A stretch of 16,513 nt of DNA from the NCBI GenBank assembly GCA_937897585.1, contig CALCNY010000203.1, positions 1 to 16,513 on the forward strand, given 5' to 3'. A model generated the notes under the pieces. That model did not search any database and had not been told where the DNA came from. It worked only from the letters and a program-made list of their open reading frames with translations. The position numbers and the translations under genes were made by a program. Position 1 is the stretch's first letter. The number at the start of each line of letters is the position of its first letter. The DNA comes from an uncultured Chitinophagaceae bacterium (lineage in GTDB: Bacteria > Bacteroidota > Bacteroidia > Chitinophagales > Chitinophagaceae). Shown one piece after another: positions 1-7,678 of the stretch.

Positions 1-1
1 T

Positions 2-88
2 GACGATGACGATGACGATGACGATGATGATGACGATGACGATGACGATGATGTCGATGATGATGACAATAACGATTGTGATTGTTGA
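2..88 (+). CDS. 3' end of a gene with a poly-aspartate C-terminal tail (partial)
   Basis: The plus frame starting at base 2 is open to a TGA at 86-88. It encodes 17 consecutive Asp, one Val, four more Asp, then Asn-Asn-Asp-Cys-Asp-Cys. GAT and GAC codons are mixed in an imperfect GATGAC repeat, so the DNA is also a simple repeat that could vary in length by slippage. No domain is visible because the gene begins before the window. An acidic tail like this could bind cations or simply be disordered; that is inference. The other plus frames contain stops or give Thr-Met repeats. The minus strand would give Val-Ile repeats, which is less protein-like at a gene end. Confidence is moderate because only 28 codons are visible. 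Confidence 0.55.
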   Translation, partial: DDDDDDDDDDDDDDDDDVDDDDNNDCDC

Positions 89-541
89 AACTTTACATGA
101 TAATCAGAATAACAATATGAATTAAAAATAATTGATAAACAATATTTTAATATAGTTTAAATAAAAATAAAAAACATTAAAAAATAATAGAATTCGCCTT
201 TAATTTAAATTAAATGAATGTTTTTAAACTAGGTTTATTTTTTATTTTTAAAAATATCATAATGTGCTGATAAACAATTAAAAGAAAAGAACTGATAAAA
301 TTAAAAGTAAATAAATGCTTTTAGTGTAAAAAAATAATCATAAGTAATTGGCATTGGTGTAAATTAAATTCATTTTTATCCATGAAGATTATTCATTATT
401 TCAAAAAAATCTTTTAAAATGCTTTGAATTAAAAAATGAACTTTCTATGTTTGTCTCAGAAACGGCGATGAAATTAAAGGTTGCCGATTTCTCCCTAATT
501 ATTCCTCTTCCGCCAGTCTAACCACTCCAATAAGGCAAGCA

Positions 542-590
542 TTCTTGTCAATCCTGTTAAGCCGATTCTATCAAACTTAATCGACAAGAA
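542..590. repeat. Inverted repeat / stem-loop in the GC-richer island
   Basis: TTCTTGTC at 542-549 is perfectly complementary to GACAAGAA at 583-590. Inside it TTAAG (557-561) pairs with CTTAA (576-580). The result is a two-part stem with an asymmetric internal loop and a 14-nt apical loop. No T-run follows on either strand, so it is not a terminator. It may be part of a structured RNA or a protein-binding dyad. Confidence 0.4.
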
Positions 591-781
591 ATGAATAATA
601 ATTATACTATTTGCATTATACCTCAATACTTTTCAGAATACAAATTTCTGAGCAATTTTTCTTTTAATCACCCAACCCATGTACATAAAACTAACTTTTC
701 GAATCAGACCGTATTAAGCCAAAACCAGCTAAAAAAGCTATCCAAACAATCAGCAATGAGTAAGGCGTCTTTAATTCCGTT

Positions 782-807
782 GGAAAGAAACGAATAAATT
801 TCTTTCC
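782..807. repeat. Perfect 9-bp inverted repeat (hairpin 1 of 2)
   Basis: GGAAAGAAA (782-790) and TTTCTTTCC (799-807) are perfect complements around an 8-nt loop. It lies 4 bp before the next hairpin (812-847). The pair could cap a transcript end or form part of an RNA. No long T-run follows directly. Confidence 0.45.
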
Positions 808-811
808 GGTG

Positions 812-847
812 GTAAGCAGCTGCTTTAAACCGGCAGCTGCTCCTTAC
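812..847. repeat. GC-rich hairpin (hairpin 2 of 2)
   Basis: GCAGCTGC at 816-823 repeats at 833-840. Because this octamer is its own reverse complement, the two copies form a strong 8-bp stem with a 9-nt loop. The flanks GTAA (812-815) and TTAC (844-847) extend it by 4 bp beyond a 3-nt bulge. On the plus strand it is followed by TTTATT, giving a weak terminator-like arrangement. It is the most GC-rich structure in the intergenic region. Confidence 0.45.
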
Positions 848-1076
848 TTTATTCAACTCAAAAAAATAAACATGATCATACTTATACCTAAAATATTTAA
901 GATGATGAGTGATTTTTTTCGGAAAAAACTCAGCGATATCGAAATCAAAGGATTTTTATATGTACCTAAGCAAAATTTGCACTTAATTCATTTAAATTAT
1001 ACAGACCGTATTTGTTCTTCAAAAAGGTCTTAACTCGTTTTCTTTGGGGGTTACAGAATCTTACGATTCTTTATAC

Positions 1077-1104
1077 AAGCTGCATGTCTATGCGGCTTTT
1101 TTTT
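1077..1104 (+). terminator. Intrinsic (Rho-independent) terminator of an unidentified plus-strand transcript
   Basis: AAGCTGCAT (1077-1085) pairs with ATGCGGCTT (1090-1098), nine pairs including one G-U, around the tetraloop GTCT. Eight Ts (1097-1104) follow or overlap the end of the stem. A smaller hairpin, AGAATC/GATTCT (1055-1070), precedes it. Orientation is plus. The only certain upstream plus-strand gene ends almost 1 kb earlier, so the terminator probably serves an unrecognised transcript within the gap; it also insulates the gene at 1206. Confidence 0.65.
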
Positions 1105-1120
1105 GTTGATAAATAATTCA

Positions 1121-1180
1121 TCTCAAAGGCTTCAAAACTATATGTCAACTAATCTTTGAGACAATATATATAGTATATTG
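1121..1180 (+). promoter_or_regulatory. Dyad and candidate promoter upstream of the large surface protein
   Basis: TCTCAAAG (1121-1128) and CTTTGAGA (1154-1161) form a perfect 8-bp inverted repeat with centres 33 bp apart, about three helical turns. The right arm contains a TTTG (1155-1158) that could be a -33 element. TATATTG (1174-1180) resembles the Bacteroidota -7 box TAnnTTTG. The 15-nt spacing is somewhat short for this sigma factor, so the promoter call is weak while the dyad is exact. The ATG at 1206 would lie about 20 nt after a start site placed by this box. Confidence 0.35.
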
Positions 1181-1205
1181 CACAGCATTTTTTAAATTCA
1201 GGAAG

Positions 1206-4200
1206 ATGAGACATTTTAGCTTTCTTTTTATACTTATTTCTTTGTCATTTTCAACAAAAGCACAAAACTTTTCCAACAAAGGAAAAGACTTTTGGGTGGC
1301 TTATGGTTATCATGTAAAAATGAATACAACCAACGGCGGTAATGCTCAGGATATGGTATTGTATTTCGCAACCGAACAAGCTACTACCATAACCATTACG
1401 ATTCCCTCTCTTGGCTACACACAAACATTAACCAGCGGTGCAACACCAACAGTTCTTACTTCTAATCCTATTCCTAAAACAGGAACTCAAGATGCAAGAC
1501 TTACTGCAGAATCAACAGCTCCTGAAAATAAGGCCATTCACATAGTTGCGGATAAACCTATTGTAGCTTATGCTCACATTTACAACAGTAGCGTTTCAGG
1601 GGCTTGCATTTTATTTCCAACAAACACCTTAGGTAAAGAATATTATTCTATCAACTACACACAAATTTCAAATGAGAATTACACCAATGCTTGGTTTTAT
1701 GTGATTGCTACAGATACCGGAACCACAACAGTAGAGATTACACCTTCAGCAAATACCATCAATCATCCTGCTGGAGTTCCTTTTACTATTACTATGACAC
1801 AAGGTCAAGTGTTTAATCTTATGGGAGAACTAACCGGTAATAGTGGCGGTGGCGGAGGAGGCGGCGGTGGTGGGGGAGGTTTCGCTTATAATGGGGTAGA
1901 CTTAACAGGTTCAAAGATTAAAAGTATTGCTTCTGGTACTGGAGCTTGCAAAAGAATTGCAGTTTATTCTGGAAGTGGTAAATTAAGTATTACATGTAGT
2001 ACGGCTTCCTCTTCATCAGACAATTACATGGTACAGGCTTTCCCTAAAGATGCCTGGGGTAAGAAATTTCTAACTGTACCAACCAAAAGCCTTGATAATA
2101 ATGTGTTTAGAATTTGTGTATTGGATCCTGCAACAGCTGTTAGTCTAAATGGTGCTCCTATAACTTATCCATTAATAAATAATTTTTATTACGAAGTGCC
2201 TGCAACCACATTGCCAATGAAAATTGAGTCTGATTTACCAATTACTGTCGCTCAATACATTGCATCTCAAGGAGCTTGTGGAAATCCAAATTCCAATACC
2301 AATCCAGGTGATCCGGAAGTTATTTATCTTAGTCCAGTTGAGCAAAATATATCTAGAGTATTGTGGAATGCTACACCCAATTTTAATATCACCCAGCATT
2401 ATTACAATGTAGTGATTCCTAACGGAGGAACAGCAATCAGCTCTTTTAAATTGGATGGAGTACTAGTAAGTCCTTCTTTATTTAATGTTCATCCTCAAGA
2501 TCCTGCTTATTCATATTTAAGTGCACAATTGGCAGGTTCTGGGGTACATTCTATAGAGTCAGATTCTGGATTTAATGCAATCGCTTATGGTTATGGTAGT
2601 GCTGAGTCTTATGGCTATAATGCGGGTACTAATATCAAACCATTTGTTCCTATCAGAGCATATAATCCACTTAATATTTCAGGGTCTACTGTTGCTTGTT
2701 CAGGAACGAATGCTTATCTCACACTTACTTTCCCTTTCCAACCCACATCTTTGAGTGTTGATTTTCATAATTCGCCTTATCAGACGCCTAATACGAACGT
2801 CACCATTAGTGATCCCACAACAATATTTGATTCTATTCACGTAGAAGGTTCTCAACATTATTGGTGTTACCATTTGCCAACATTTTACTATTTCAATGTA
2901 AATAATCCTTCTTTAGATTCTAGTTCTTACCAAATTAGCATCAATGGCGGTACCAACTCTGTTGAAGGATGTGGTAATTCATTTGTAGCAGATTATGATT
3001 TATATGTGTATAACCCAGCAAAAGTAAAATTCGCTTGGGCAAATAACGGTTGTGTAAATGATCCAGTTTTATTTACAGACATAACCAATTATTCAAGCAA
3101 TACTTTTTCTTATATATGGAATTGGGATTTTGATGATAACAATACTTCTACTTCTCATAATCCTTCACATTTATTTACTACACCAGGAACTTATAATGTC
3201 AATTTCTCCTTAGTAACTAATGTGGGATGTGTAAGTGATACTACAATAAGTGTAACAGTTTATCCTTTGTCTTATGGAACGGTTACGGGAACAACTGCTG
3301 TATGTGCAAATTCGACAGCACCTACTATTACATTTAATGCAACTTCTGGTACTTCACCATTTATATTCAATTATACAATAAACGGTAGTGCACAAACGCT
3401 GACATCAACAACAAGTACAGCAACTGTTACAGCACCTACATCTACACCCGGAATTTATAATTATACGCTAAACAGTATTCAAGGTGCGGCTTGTTTACAA
3501 TTACAAAATACAACACCATCAGTTGTTACTGTAAATCCTTTGCCAACAGCAACAATAGCAGGAACAACTGCAGTTTGCCAAAATGCAACTTCTCCAGTAA
3601 TTACGTTTACTGGTGCTGGGGCAACAGCTCCTTATACTTTTTCTTACAAGATAAATAATGGGGCTACTCAAACTATTATTTCATCAGGAAATATTGCTAC
3701 TATCAATGCTCCCACAAACATCGTTGGAACATTTACCTACACTTTATTAAATGTAGTTGATGGTTCTTCTACAGCTTGTGCTCAAACACAGACTGGAACT
3801 GCGGTTATCACTGTTAATCCATTACCAACGGCTACTATAAGCGGAGCAACTGCATTGTGTTTAAATGCAACAGCTCCCGATATTGAATTTACAGGAGCCA
3901 ATGGAACCGCACCTTACACATTTACATACAACATAAATGGTGGAACAAATCTTACTGTTACAACAACATCTGGTAATAGCGTTACGGTATCAGCACCAAC
4001 AACAGTTGCAGGTGTGTATAATTATCAATTAGTAAGTGTTCAGGATGCAAGCAGTACACAATGTATTCAAAATCAAAATGGAGTTACTACGATTACTGTT
4101 TACCGTGAGCCTGTAGCAAATTTCAATTATGATCCGCCGGCTTGTCCTGAAAGAACAATTCAGTTTCATGATTTGTCTATTCCATATTCAGGAACTATTG

Positions 4201-6467
4201 CAGAATGGCATTGGAATTTTGGAGATGGAACTCCTGTTGTAACAACTCAAAATCCAATTCATAATTTTTCATTGCCGGGTACTTATCAAGTGAAGTTGTA
4301 TATCAAAACAAGTAATGATTGTTTTAGTCCAGAGATTACCATTCCGGTTACTATTAATCCATTACCAGTTGCAGGTTTCATCAATCCTGAAGTTTGCTTG
4401 TCTGATACCTATGCACAGTTTACAGATACTAGTTCTGTTTCTGGAGGTACTATTACCAATTGGCTTTGGGATTTCAGTGATCCAACCAGCGGCGCTTTGA
4501 ATACTTCTACATTACAAAACCCCAGACATAGTTATCATACCATTGGAACGAAGAATGTAAAATTGATTGTTACTACCAATTCAGGTTGTGTCGATACTAT
4601 TGTACAATCTTTTTTTGTGAATGGAGATATTCCTGTTGCTGGATTTCAAGTGCTAAACCCAACAAGACTTTGTGCCAATGACTCTGTAAGAATAAAAAAT
4701 ACTTCAACTGTAAATGTGGGGTCTGTAGTAAAGGTTCAGATTTATTGGGATGTTATCGGAAATCCAACTGTTTTTGAAAATGACGATTTACCTTATCCCA
4801 ACAAAATTTACGCTCACCTTTACAATAATTTCCAGAATCCACTTACACAAACTTATAAAATTAGATTCAGGGCTTATTCAGGTGAAACTTGTATCAATGA
4901 TTTCTTCCAGGATATTACCATCAACGCTGCACCAAAAGTTCAGTTCAATGTAATACCGGATACTTGTCGTTATATAAACGCTTTCCAGATTACTCAGGCT
5001 AGTGAAATAGGAGGCGTACCGGGTACATTTGCATTTAGTGGTCCTGGTATTTCAACTGCTGGTGTTTTTAATCCAGCCATCACAGGAGATGGAACGTTTA
5101 CACTTCATTATGTGTTCACTTCAAATAGAGGTTGTTCGGATTCTGCTGATAAAAACATAAAAATTCTTGTGCCACCAGTTGCGAATTTCGGATATGTATC
5201 GCCGCTTTGTGAAGGCCATGCTATCACATTTGCAGATACTTCATTAGCTCCTGTGGGTTCTTTAACCACCTGGACATGGAATTTCAACGACGCAACACCT
5301 GTATTAATCAGAACTGTAAATACGAACTTCACGCATACGTTTGCAATTACAGGTGATTATAATGTACAACTTATGGTAACGACCAACAATGGTTGTAAAA
5401 GTTTACAAAGAACTAAAGAGATACACATAAATCCTCAGCCAGTAGCCAGCTTCAGATTTACAGATACAGCTTGTTTGCCAAATGCAAGAATTGAATTTAA
5501 TAACAACTCTTATATCGCTGATGGTACTCAAAATACATTCTCATATTTATGGAATTTTGGAGATGCAGGTTCCGGAGCGTTAAATGCTTCTGTTGCTATG
5601 GATCCTTCACATATTTATAATACAACAGGTCCTTACAGTGTAAAACTTAAAGTTACCAGTGGAGCATTTTGTGTAGATGATACGATTATAACTGTAAATA
5701 CCATTCACCCTCAGCCACACGCTGATTTCAATTTCACCAAACCAAGCGTTTGTATTGGTGATAATGTAAAAATGAACGACCTCAGCAATCCTATGGATGG
5801 ATCTATTATTCAATGGCATTGGAATTTCGATGATGGTTCAAGTTCAATTGCTCAACAGGCTTCACACACTTACAATTCTATTGGTTTATATAATGTGATG
5901 CATTACATCACTAATAGTTATGGTTGTGAGAGCGATACCATGATCAAACCTTTCCATGTATATCCTTATCCAATCGCAAGTGCGGGCCCTGATTTACAGA
6001 TTCTTGAAGGATCAAGCAAGCCGCTGGAAGCTACTGCTTCGGGTACAGATTTGAATTACATTTGGACTAGTGCTACTTATTTGAACAGTACAAATGTTCT
6101 CAACCCAATTTGTACGCCTACTGATGACATCACTTATACACTAACGGTTACAGGAATAGGAGGTTGCCCAACTTTAGATCAGGTTCACATCATAGTACTG
6201 AAAAATCCTTTGATACCCAATACTTTTTCACCGAATAATGATCATGTCAATGATAAATGGGAAATACAATATTTAAAAGATTATCCCAAAGCTAAGGTTC
6301 AGATTTTTACAAGAACCGGACAGTTGGTATTTGAATCAGCAGGTTATTTAAAACCTTGGGATGGAACACAAAACGGTAAACCATTACCGGTAGATACTTA
6401 TTATTATATCATTGAACCTGAAAGCGGGAGAGCACCTGTTACCGGTTATGTAACGATAATTAAATAA
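1206..6467 (+). CDS. Giant secreted T9SS substrate: IgGFc-binding-like domain, Ig-like and PKD repeats, type B (CHU_C) sorting domain
   Basis: This 1753-residue protein is probably a secreted or cell-surface adhesin. It begins with a Sec signal peptide (residues 1 to about 20, basic then hydrophobic, ending KAQ). The N-terminal part (about 25-480) carries the GKDFWVAYGYH start typical of the IgGFc-binding N-terminal family of Bacteroidota, interrupted by twelve glycines (214-225). A PKD domain follows (WNWDFDD near 640), then three related Ig-like repeats (about 689-966). Five further PKD-like domains have W-x-F-x-D cores near 1003, 1088, 1358, 1449 and 1539; degenerate modules lie between 1147 and 1320. 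Residues 1672-1753 form the gliding-motility-associated C-terminal domain (FSPNND, VQIFTRTGQLVFES, PWDG, YYYIIEP), the type B signal for T9SS export. AGGAAG abuts the ATG. It is 36 bp upstream of porP/sprF and probably co-transcribed. The ligand is unknown. Confidence 0.9.
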   Translation: MRHFSFLFILISLSFSTKAQNFSNKGKDFWVAYGYHVKMNTTNGGNAQDMVLYFATEQATTITITIPSLGYTQTLTSGATPTVLTSNPIPKTGTQDARLTAESTAPENKAIHIVADKPIVAYAHIYNSSVSGACILFPTNTLGKEYYSINYTQISNENYTNAWFYVIATDTGTTTVEITPSANTINHPAGVPFTITMTQGQVFNLMGELTGNSGGGGGGGGGGGGFAYNGVDLTGSKIKSIASGTGACKRIAVYSGSGKLSITCSTASSSSDNYMVQAFPKDAWGKKFLTVPTKSLDNNVFRICVLDPATAVSLNGAPITYPLINNFYYEVPATTLPMKIESDLPITVAQYIASQGACGNPNSNTNPGDPEVIYLSPVEQNISRVLWNATPNFNITQHYYNVVIPNGGTAISSFKLDGVLVSPSLFNVHPQDPAYSYLSAQLAGSGVHSIESDSGFNAIAYGYGSAESYGYNAGTNIKPFVPIRAYNPLNISGSTVACSGTNAYLTLTFPFQPTSLSVDFHNSPYQTPNTNVTISDPTTIFDSIHVEGSQHYWCYHLPTFYYFNVNNPSLDSSSYQISINGGTNSVEGCGNSFVADYDLYVYNPAKVKFAWANNGCVNDPVLFTDITNYSSNTFSYIWNWDFDDNNTSTSHNPSHLFTTPGTYNVNFSLVTNVGCVSDTTISVTVYPLSYGTVTGTTAVCANSTAPTITFNATSGTSPFIFNYTINGSAQTLTSTTSTATVTAPTSTPGIYNYTLNSIQGAACLQLQNTTPSVVTVNPLPTATIAGTTAVCQNATSPVITFTGAGATAPYTFSYKINNGATQTIISSGNIATINAPTNIVGTFTYTLLNVVDGSSTACAQTQTGTAVITVNPLPTATISGATALCLNATAPDIEFTGANGTAPYTFTYNINGGTNLTVTTTSGNSVTVSAPTTVAGVYNYQLVSVQDASSTQCIQNQNGVTTITVYREPVANFNYDPPACPERTIQFHDLSIPYSGTIAEWHWNFGDGTPVVTTQNPIHNFSLPGTYQVKLYIKTSNDCFSPEITIPVTINPLPVAGFINPEVCLSDTYAQFTDTSSVSGGTITNWLWDFSDPTSGALNTSTLQNPRHSYHTIGTKNVKLIVTTNSGCVDTIVQSFFVNGDIPVAGFQVLNPTRLCANDSVRIKNTSTVNVGSVVKVQIYWDVIGNPTVFENDDLPYPNKIYAHLYNNFQNPLTQTYKIRFRAYSGETCINDFFQDITINAAPKVQFNVIPDTCRYINAFQITQASEIGGVPGTFAFSGPGISTAGVFNPAITGDGTFTLHYVFTSNRGCSDSADKNIKILVPPVANFGYVSPLCEGHAITFADTSLAPVGSLTTWTWNFNDATPVLIRTVNTNFTHTFAITGDYNVQLMVTTNNGCKSLQRTKEIHINPQPVASFRFTDTACLPNARIEFNNNSYIADGTQNTFSYLWNFGDAGSGALNASVAMDPSHIYNTTGPYSVKLKVTSGAFCVDDTIITVNTIHPQPHADFNFTKPSVCIGDNVKMNDLSNPMDGSIIQWHWNFDDGSSSIAQQASHTYNSIGLYNVMHYITNSYGCESDTMIKPFHVYPYPIASAGPDLQILEGSSKPLEATASGTDLNYIWTSATYLNSTNVLNPICTPTDDITYTLTVTGIGGCPTLDQVHIIVLKNPLIPNTFSPNNDHVNDKWEIQYLKDYPKAKVQIFTRTGQLVFESAGYLKPWDGTQNGKPLPVDTYYYIIEPESGRAPVTGYVTIIK
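1845..1880 (+). repeat. Twelve-glycine codon tract inside the surface protein
   Basis: Twelve successive glycine codons (mixed GGC, GGT, GGA, GGG) encode residues 214-225, flanked by NS and FAYNG. It is the most GC-rich point in an AT-rich gene. It probably forms a flexible loop in the IgGFc-binding-like region. Length changes in multiples of 3 would keep the frame. Confidence 0.8.
3270..4104 (+). repeat. Three tandem Ig-like modules encoded in the surface protein
   Basis: Three consecutive modules of about 90 residues begin with related strings: TGTTAVCANSTAPTITF, AGTTAVCQNATSPVITF and SGATALCLNATAPDIEF. Each has an APYTFxYxING-like centre, and the first two end VTVNPLP-like. Approximate DNA limits are 3270-3537, 3538-3822 and 3823-4104. 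They look like products of internal duplication and resemble repeats in large Bacteroidota adhesins such as SprB-like proteins. Confidence 0.75.
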
Positions 6468-6503
6468 AGTTTTTGTAACAGGGAAGTTGAAACGAAATAA
6501 ACA

Positions 6504-7538
6504 ATGAAGTTTTTTTATACAATTATGTTATTGGTGTTGTTTTCTGTTGAGGTAAATGCACAAGCAAAGCCTTCTTATACGCAATACATTCTTAATAATT
6601 TTATTTTAAATCCTGCTATTGCTGGTATTGAGAACTATACCGATGCTAAGGTCAGTTTTAGAAATCAATGGACTGGAATCTCTGGTGCACCCGTTACTTC
6701 ATATGTAACCATTCAAGGACCTATAGGTAAAGCGGATACCAGAACATCTTCTCCCACTTCATTTGAAATGCAAGGAGAAAATCCAAGAGGTAAAGATTAT
6801 TGGGCTCAATATACGGCGCCACCTGCTCATCATGGAATTGGGTTAACCATCATGAATGACAAGGCTGGTTATATCAATCGATGGTCTATTTATGGAAGCT
6901 ATGCTTATCACCAGCCTTTGACAACAAGAACAACACTTGCTGCCGGAATCAATTTAGGTATGTCAAGTGTAAATCTCGATAGGTCAAAGATTAATTTCGG
7001 CAATCTCGATCCCAATGATCCTGCTATTGGCTATGCCAGTAATGAACTTTCAAAAATCAAACCCGAATTAGGCGCAGGATTGTGGTTGTATTCCAAACAT
7101 TATTTTGCAGGATTATCTATTTTAAATATCATCCCAGGAAAAAATAGCTTTGTAAAAAATGATCGTTACGGTGACTATTACACGCCGAACTATTTTGTAA
7201 CTGCAGGCTATAGATTTAATCTGAATGATGAATTTAATCTACTGCCTTCAGTGATGTATCAATATTGGAAACCACAATTATCCGGTGGGCATGTAAACGT
7301 TAAACTTCAGTATAAAGATTTATTATGGTCGGGTGCTAGTTACAGATTCTCGGATTACATTTCTGGTTATGCTGCGTTTCTTGGTTTAAATATTTCAAAC
7401 ACCATTAATGCTACTTATTCCTATGAAGTTTCAAACACCAGTCGTCTTAAAAATTACACGGGAAATACTCATGAATTAATGATTGGGTTCATATTTGGAA
7501 ATAAATATGGAGATACCTGTCCGAAGAATGTGTGGTAG
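6504..7538 (+). CDS. Type IX secretion system membrane protein, PorP/SprF family
   Basis: This 344-residue protein has a signal peptide (residues 1-20, ending VNAQ) and matches the PorP/SprF outer-membrane beta-barrel family. Visible family traits are the N-terminal block YTQYILNNFILNPAIAG (about 25-41), the FRNQWTGISGAP block (about 52-63), alternating amphipathic strands throughout, and the closing TGNTHELMIGFIFG near 320-333, followed by a short tail ending CPKNVW. In characterised Bacteroidota, SprF-like proteins are required for export or surface attachment of particular T9SS substrates with type B C-terminal domains. The gene lies 36 bp after exactly such a substrate on the same strand, so it is probably its dedicated partner; that pairing is inference. 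The length is normal for the family and the ATG directly precedes the signal peptide. Confidence 0.92.
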   Translation: MKFFYTIMLLVLFSVEVNAQAKPSYTQYILNNFILNPAIAGIENYTDAKVSFRNQWTGISGAPVTSYVTIQGPIGKADTRTSSPTSFEMQGENPRGKDYWAQYTAPPAHHGIGLTIMNDKAGYINRWSIYGSYAYHQPLTTRTTLAAGINLGMSSVNLDRSKINFGNLDPNDPAIGYASNELSKIKPELGAGLWLYSKHYFAGLSILNIIPGKNSFVKNDRYGDYYTPNYFVTAGYRFNLNDEFNLLPSVMYQYWKPQLSGGHVNVKLQYKDLLWSGASYRFSDYISGYAAFLGLNISNTINATYSYEVSNTSRLKNYTGNTHELMIGFIFGNKYGDTCPKNVW

Positions 7539-7552
7539 GGGAAGTTAGATAA

Positions 7553-7620
7553 GCTGGATAAAGCTGGATAAGCTGGATAAGCTGGATACAGCTGGATACA
7601 GCTGGATACAGCTGGATACA
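7553..7620. repeat. Short tandem repeat, seven copies of GCTGGATA
   Basis: GCTGGATA begins at 7553, 7563, 7572, 7581, 7591, 7601 and 7611. Unit lengths are therefore 10, 9, 9, 10, 10 and 10 bp, with an AA or A linker early and a CA linker later. It starts 15 bp after the porP/sprF stop codon, between convergent genes. Because the 9- and 10-bp units shift frame, it does not look selected as coding sequence. Function is unknown. Confidence 0.85.
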
Positions 7621-7678
7621 GGATGCTCGATTTCTCAGCAATCTCTGCTGTAATGGACGTTTCATAATCAGAGGATTG

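Larger units (their letters stand above)
89..1205. other. Long intergenic region without a convincing gene
   Basis: About 1.1 kb separates the poly-Asp gene from the large surface protein. Bases 89-470 are extremely AT-rich (11 G/C in 121-220) and I see nothing functional there. From about 470 the composition changes abruptly (41 G/C in 491-590), and inverted repeats follow at 542-590 and 782-847, with an intrinsic terminator at 1077-1104. Two plus-strand frames with ATG starts (591-797 and 809-1033) resemble no family I know, and competing frames of similar quality overlap them on the minus strand. The region may contain a non-coding RNA, a decayed gene or small proteins; the sequence alone does not decide. 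Confidence 0.6.

Noticed and set aside
133..278. Direct repeat TGATAAACAAT (133-143 and 268-278)
   Set aside because: An 11-bp match in DNA of about 10-20% GC is plausible by chance and no further copies were seen.
591..797. Plus-strand 68-residue reading frame
   Set aside because: No family resemblance, no ribosome-binding signal, Asn/Ser-rich composition expected of AT-rich DNA, and competing protein-like frames lie opposite.
809..1033. Plus-strand 74-residue reading frame
   Set aside because: Its start lies between the two hairpins, it resembles no known protein, and an overlapping minus frame of about 80 codons is equally open. I left it out as a gene.
7553..7620. CRISPR-like array
   Set aside because: Units of 9-10 bp with 1-2-bp linkers are far too short and no cas genes are present.
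7636..7650. CAGCA/TGCTG hairpin as a terminator between the convergent genes
   Set aside because: The stem has only 5 bp and no T-run follows on either strand.
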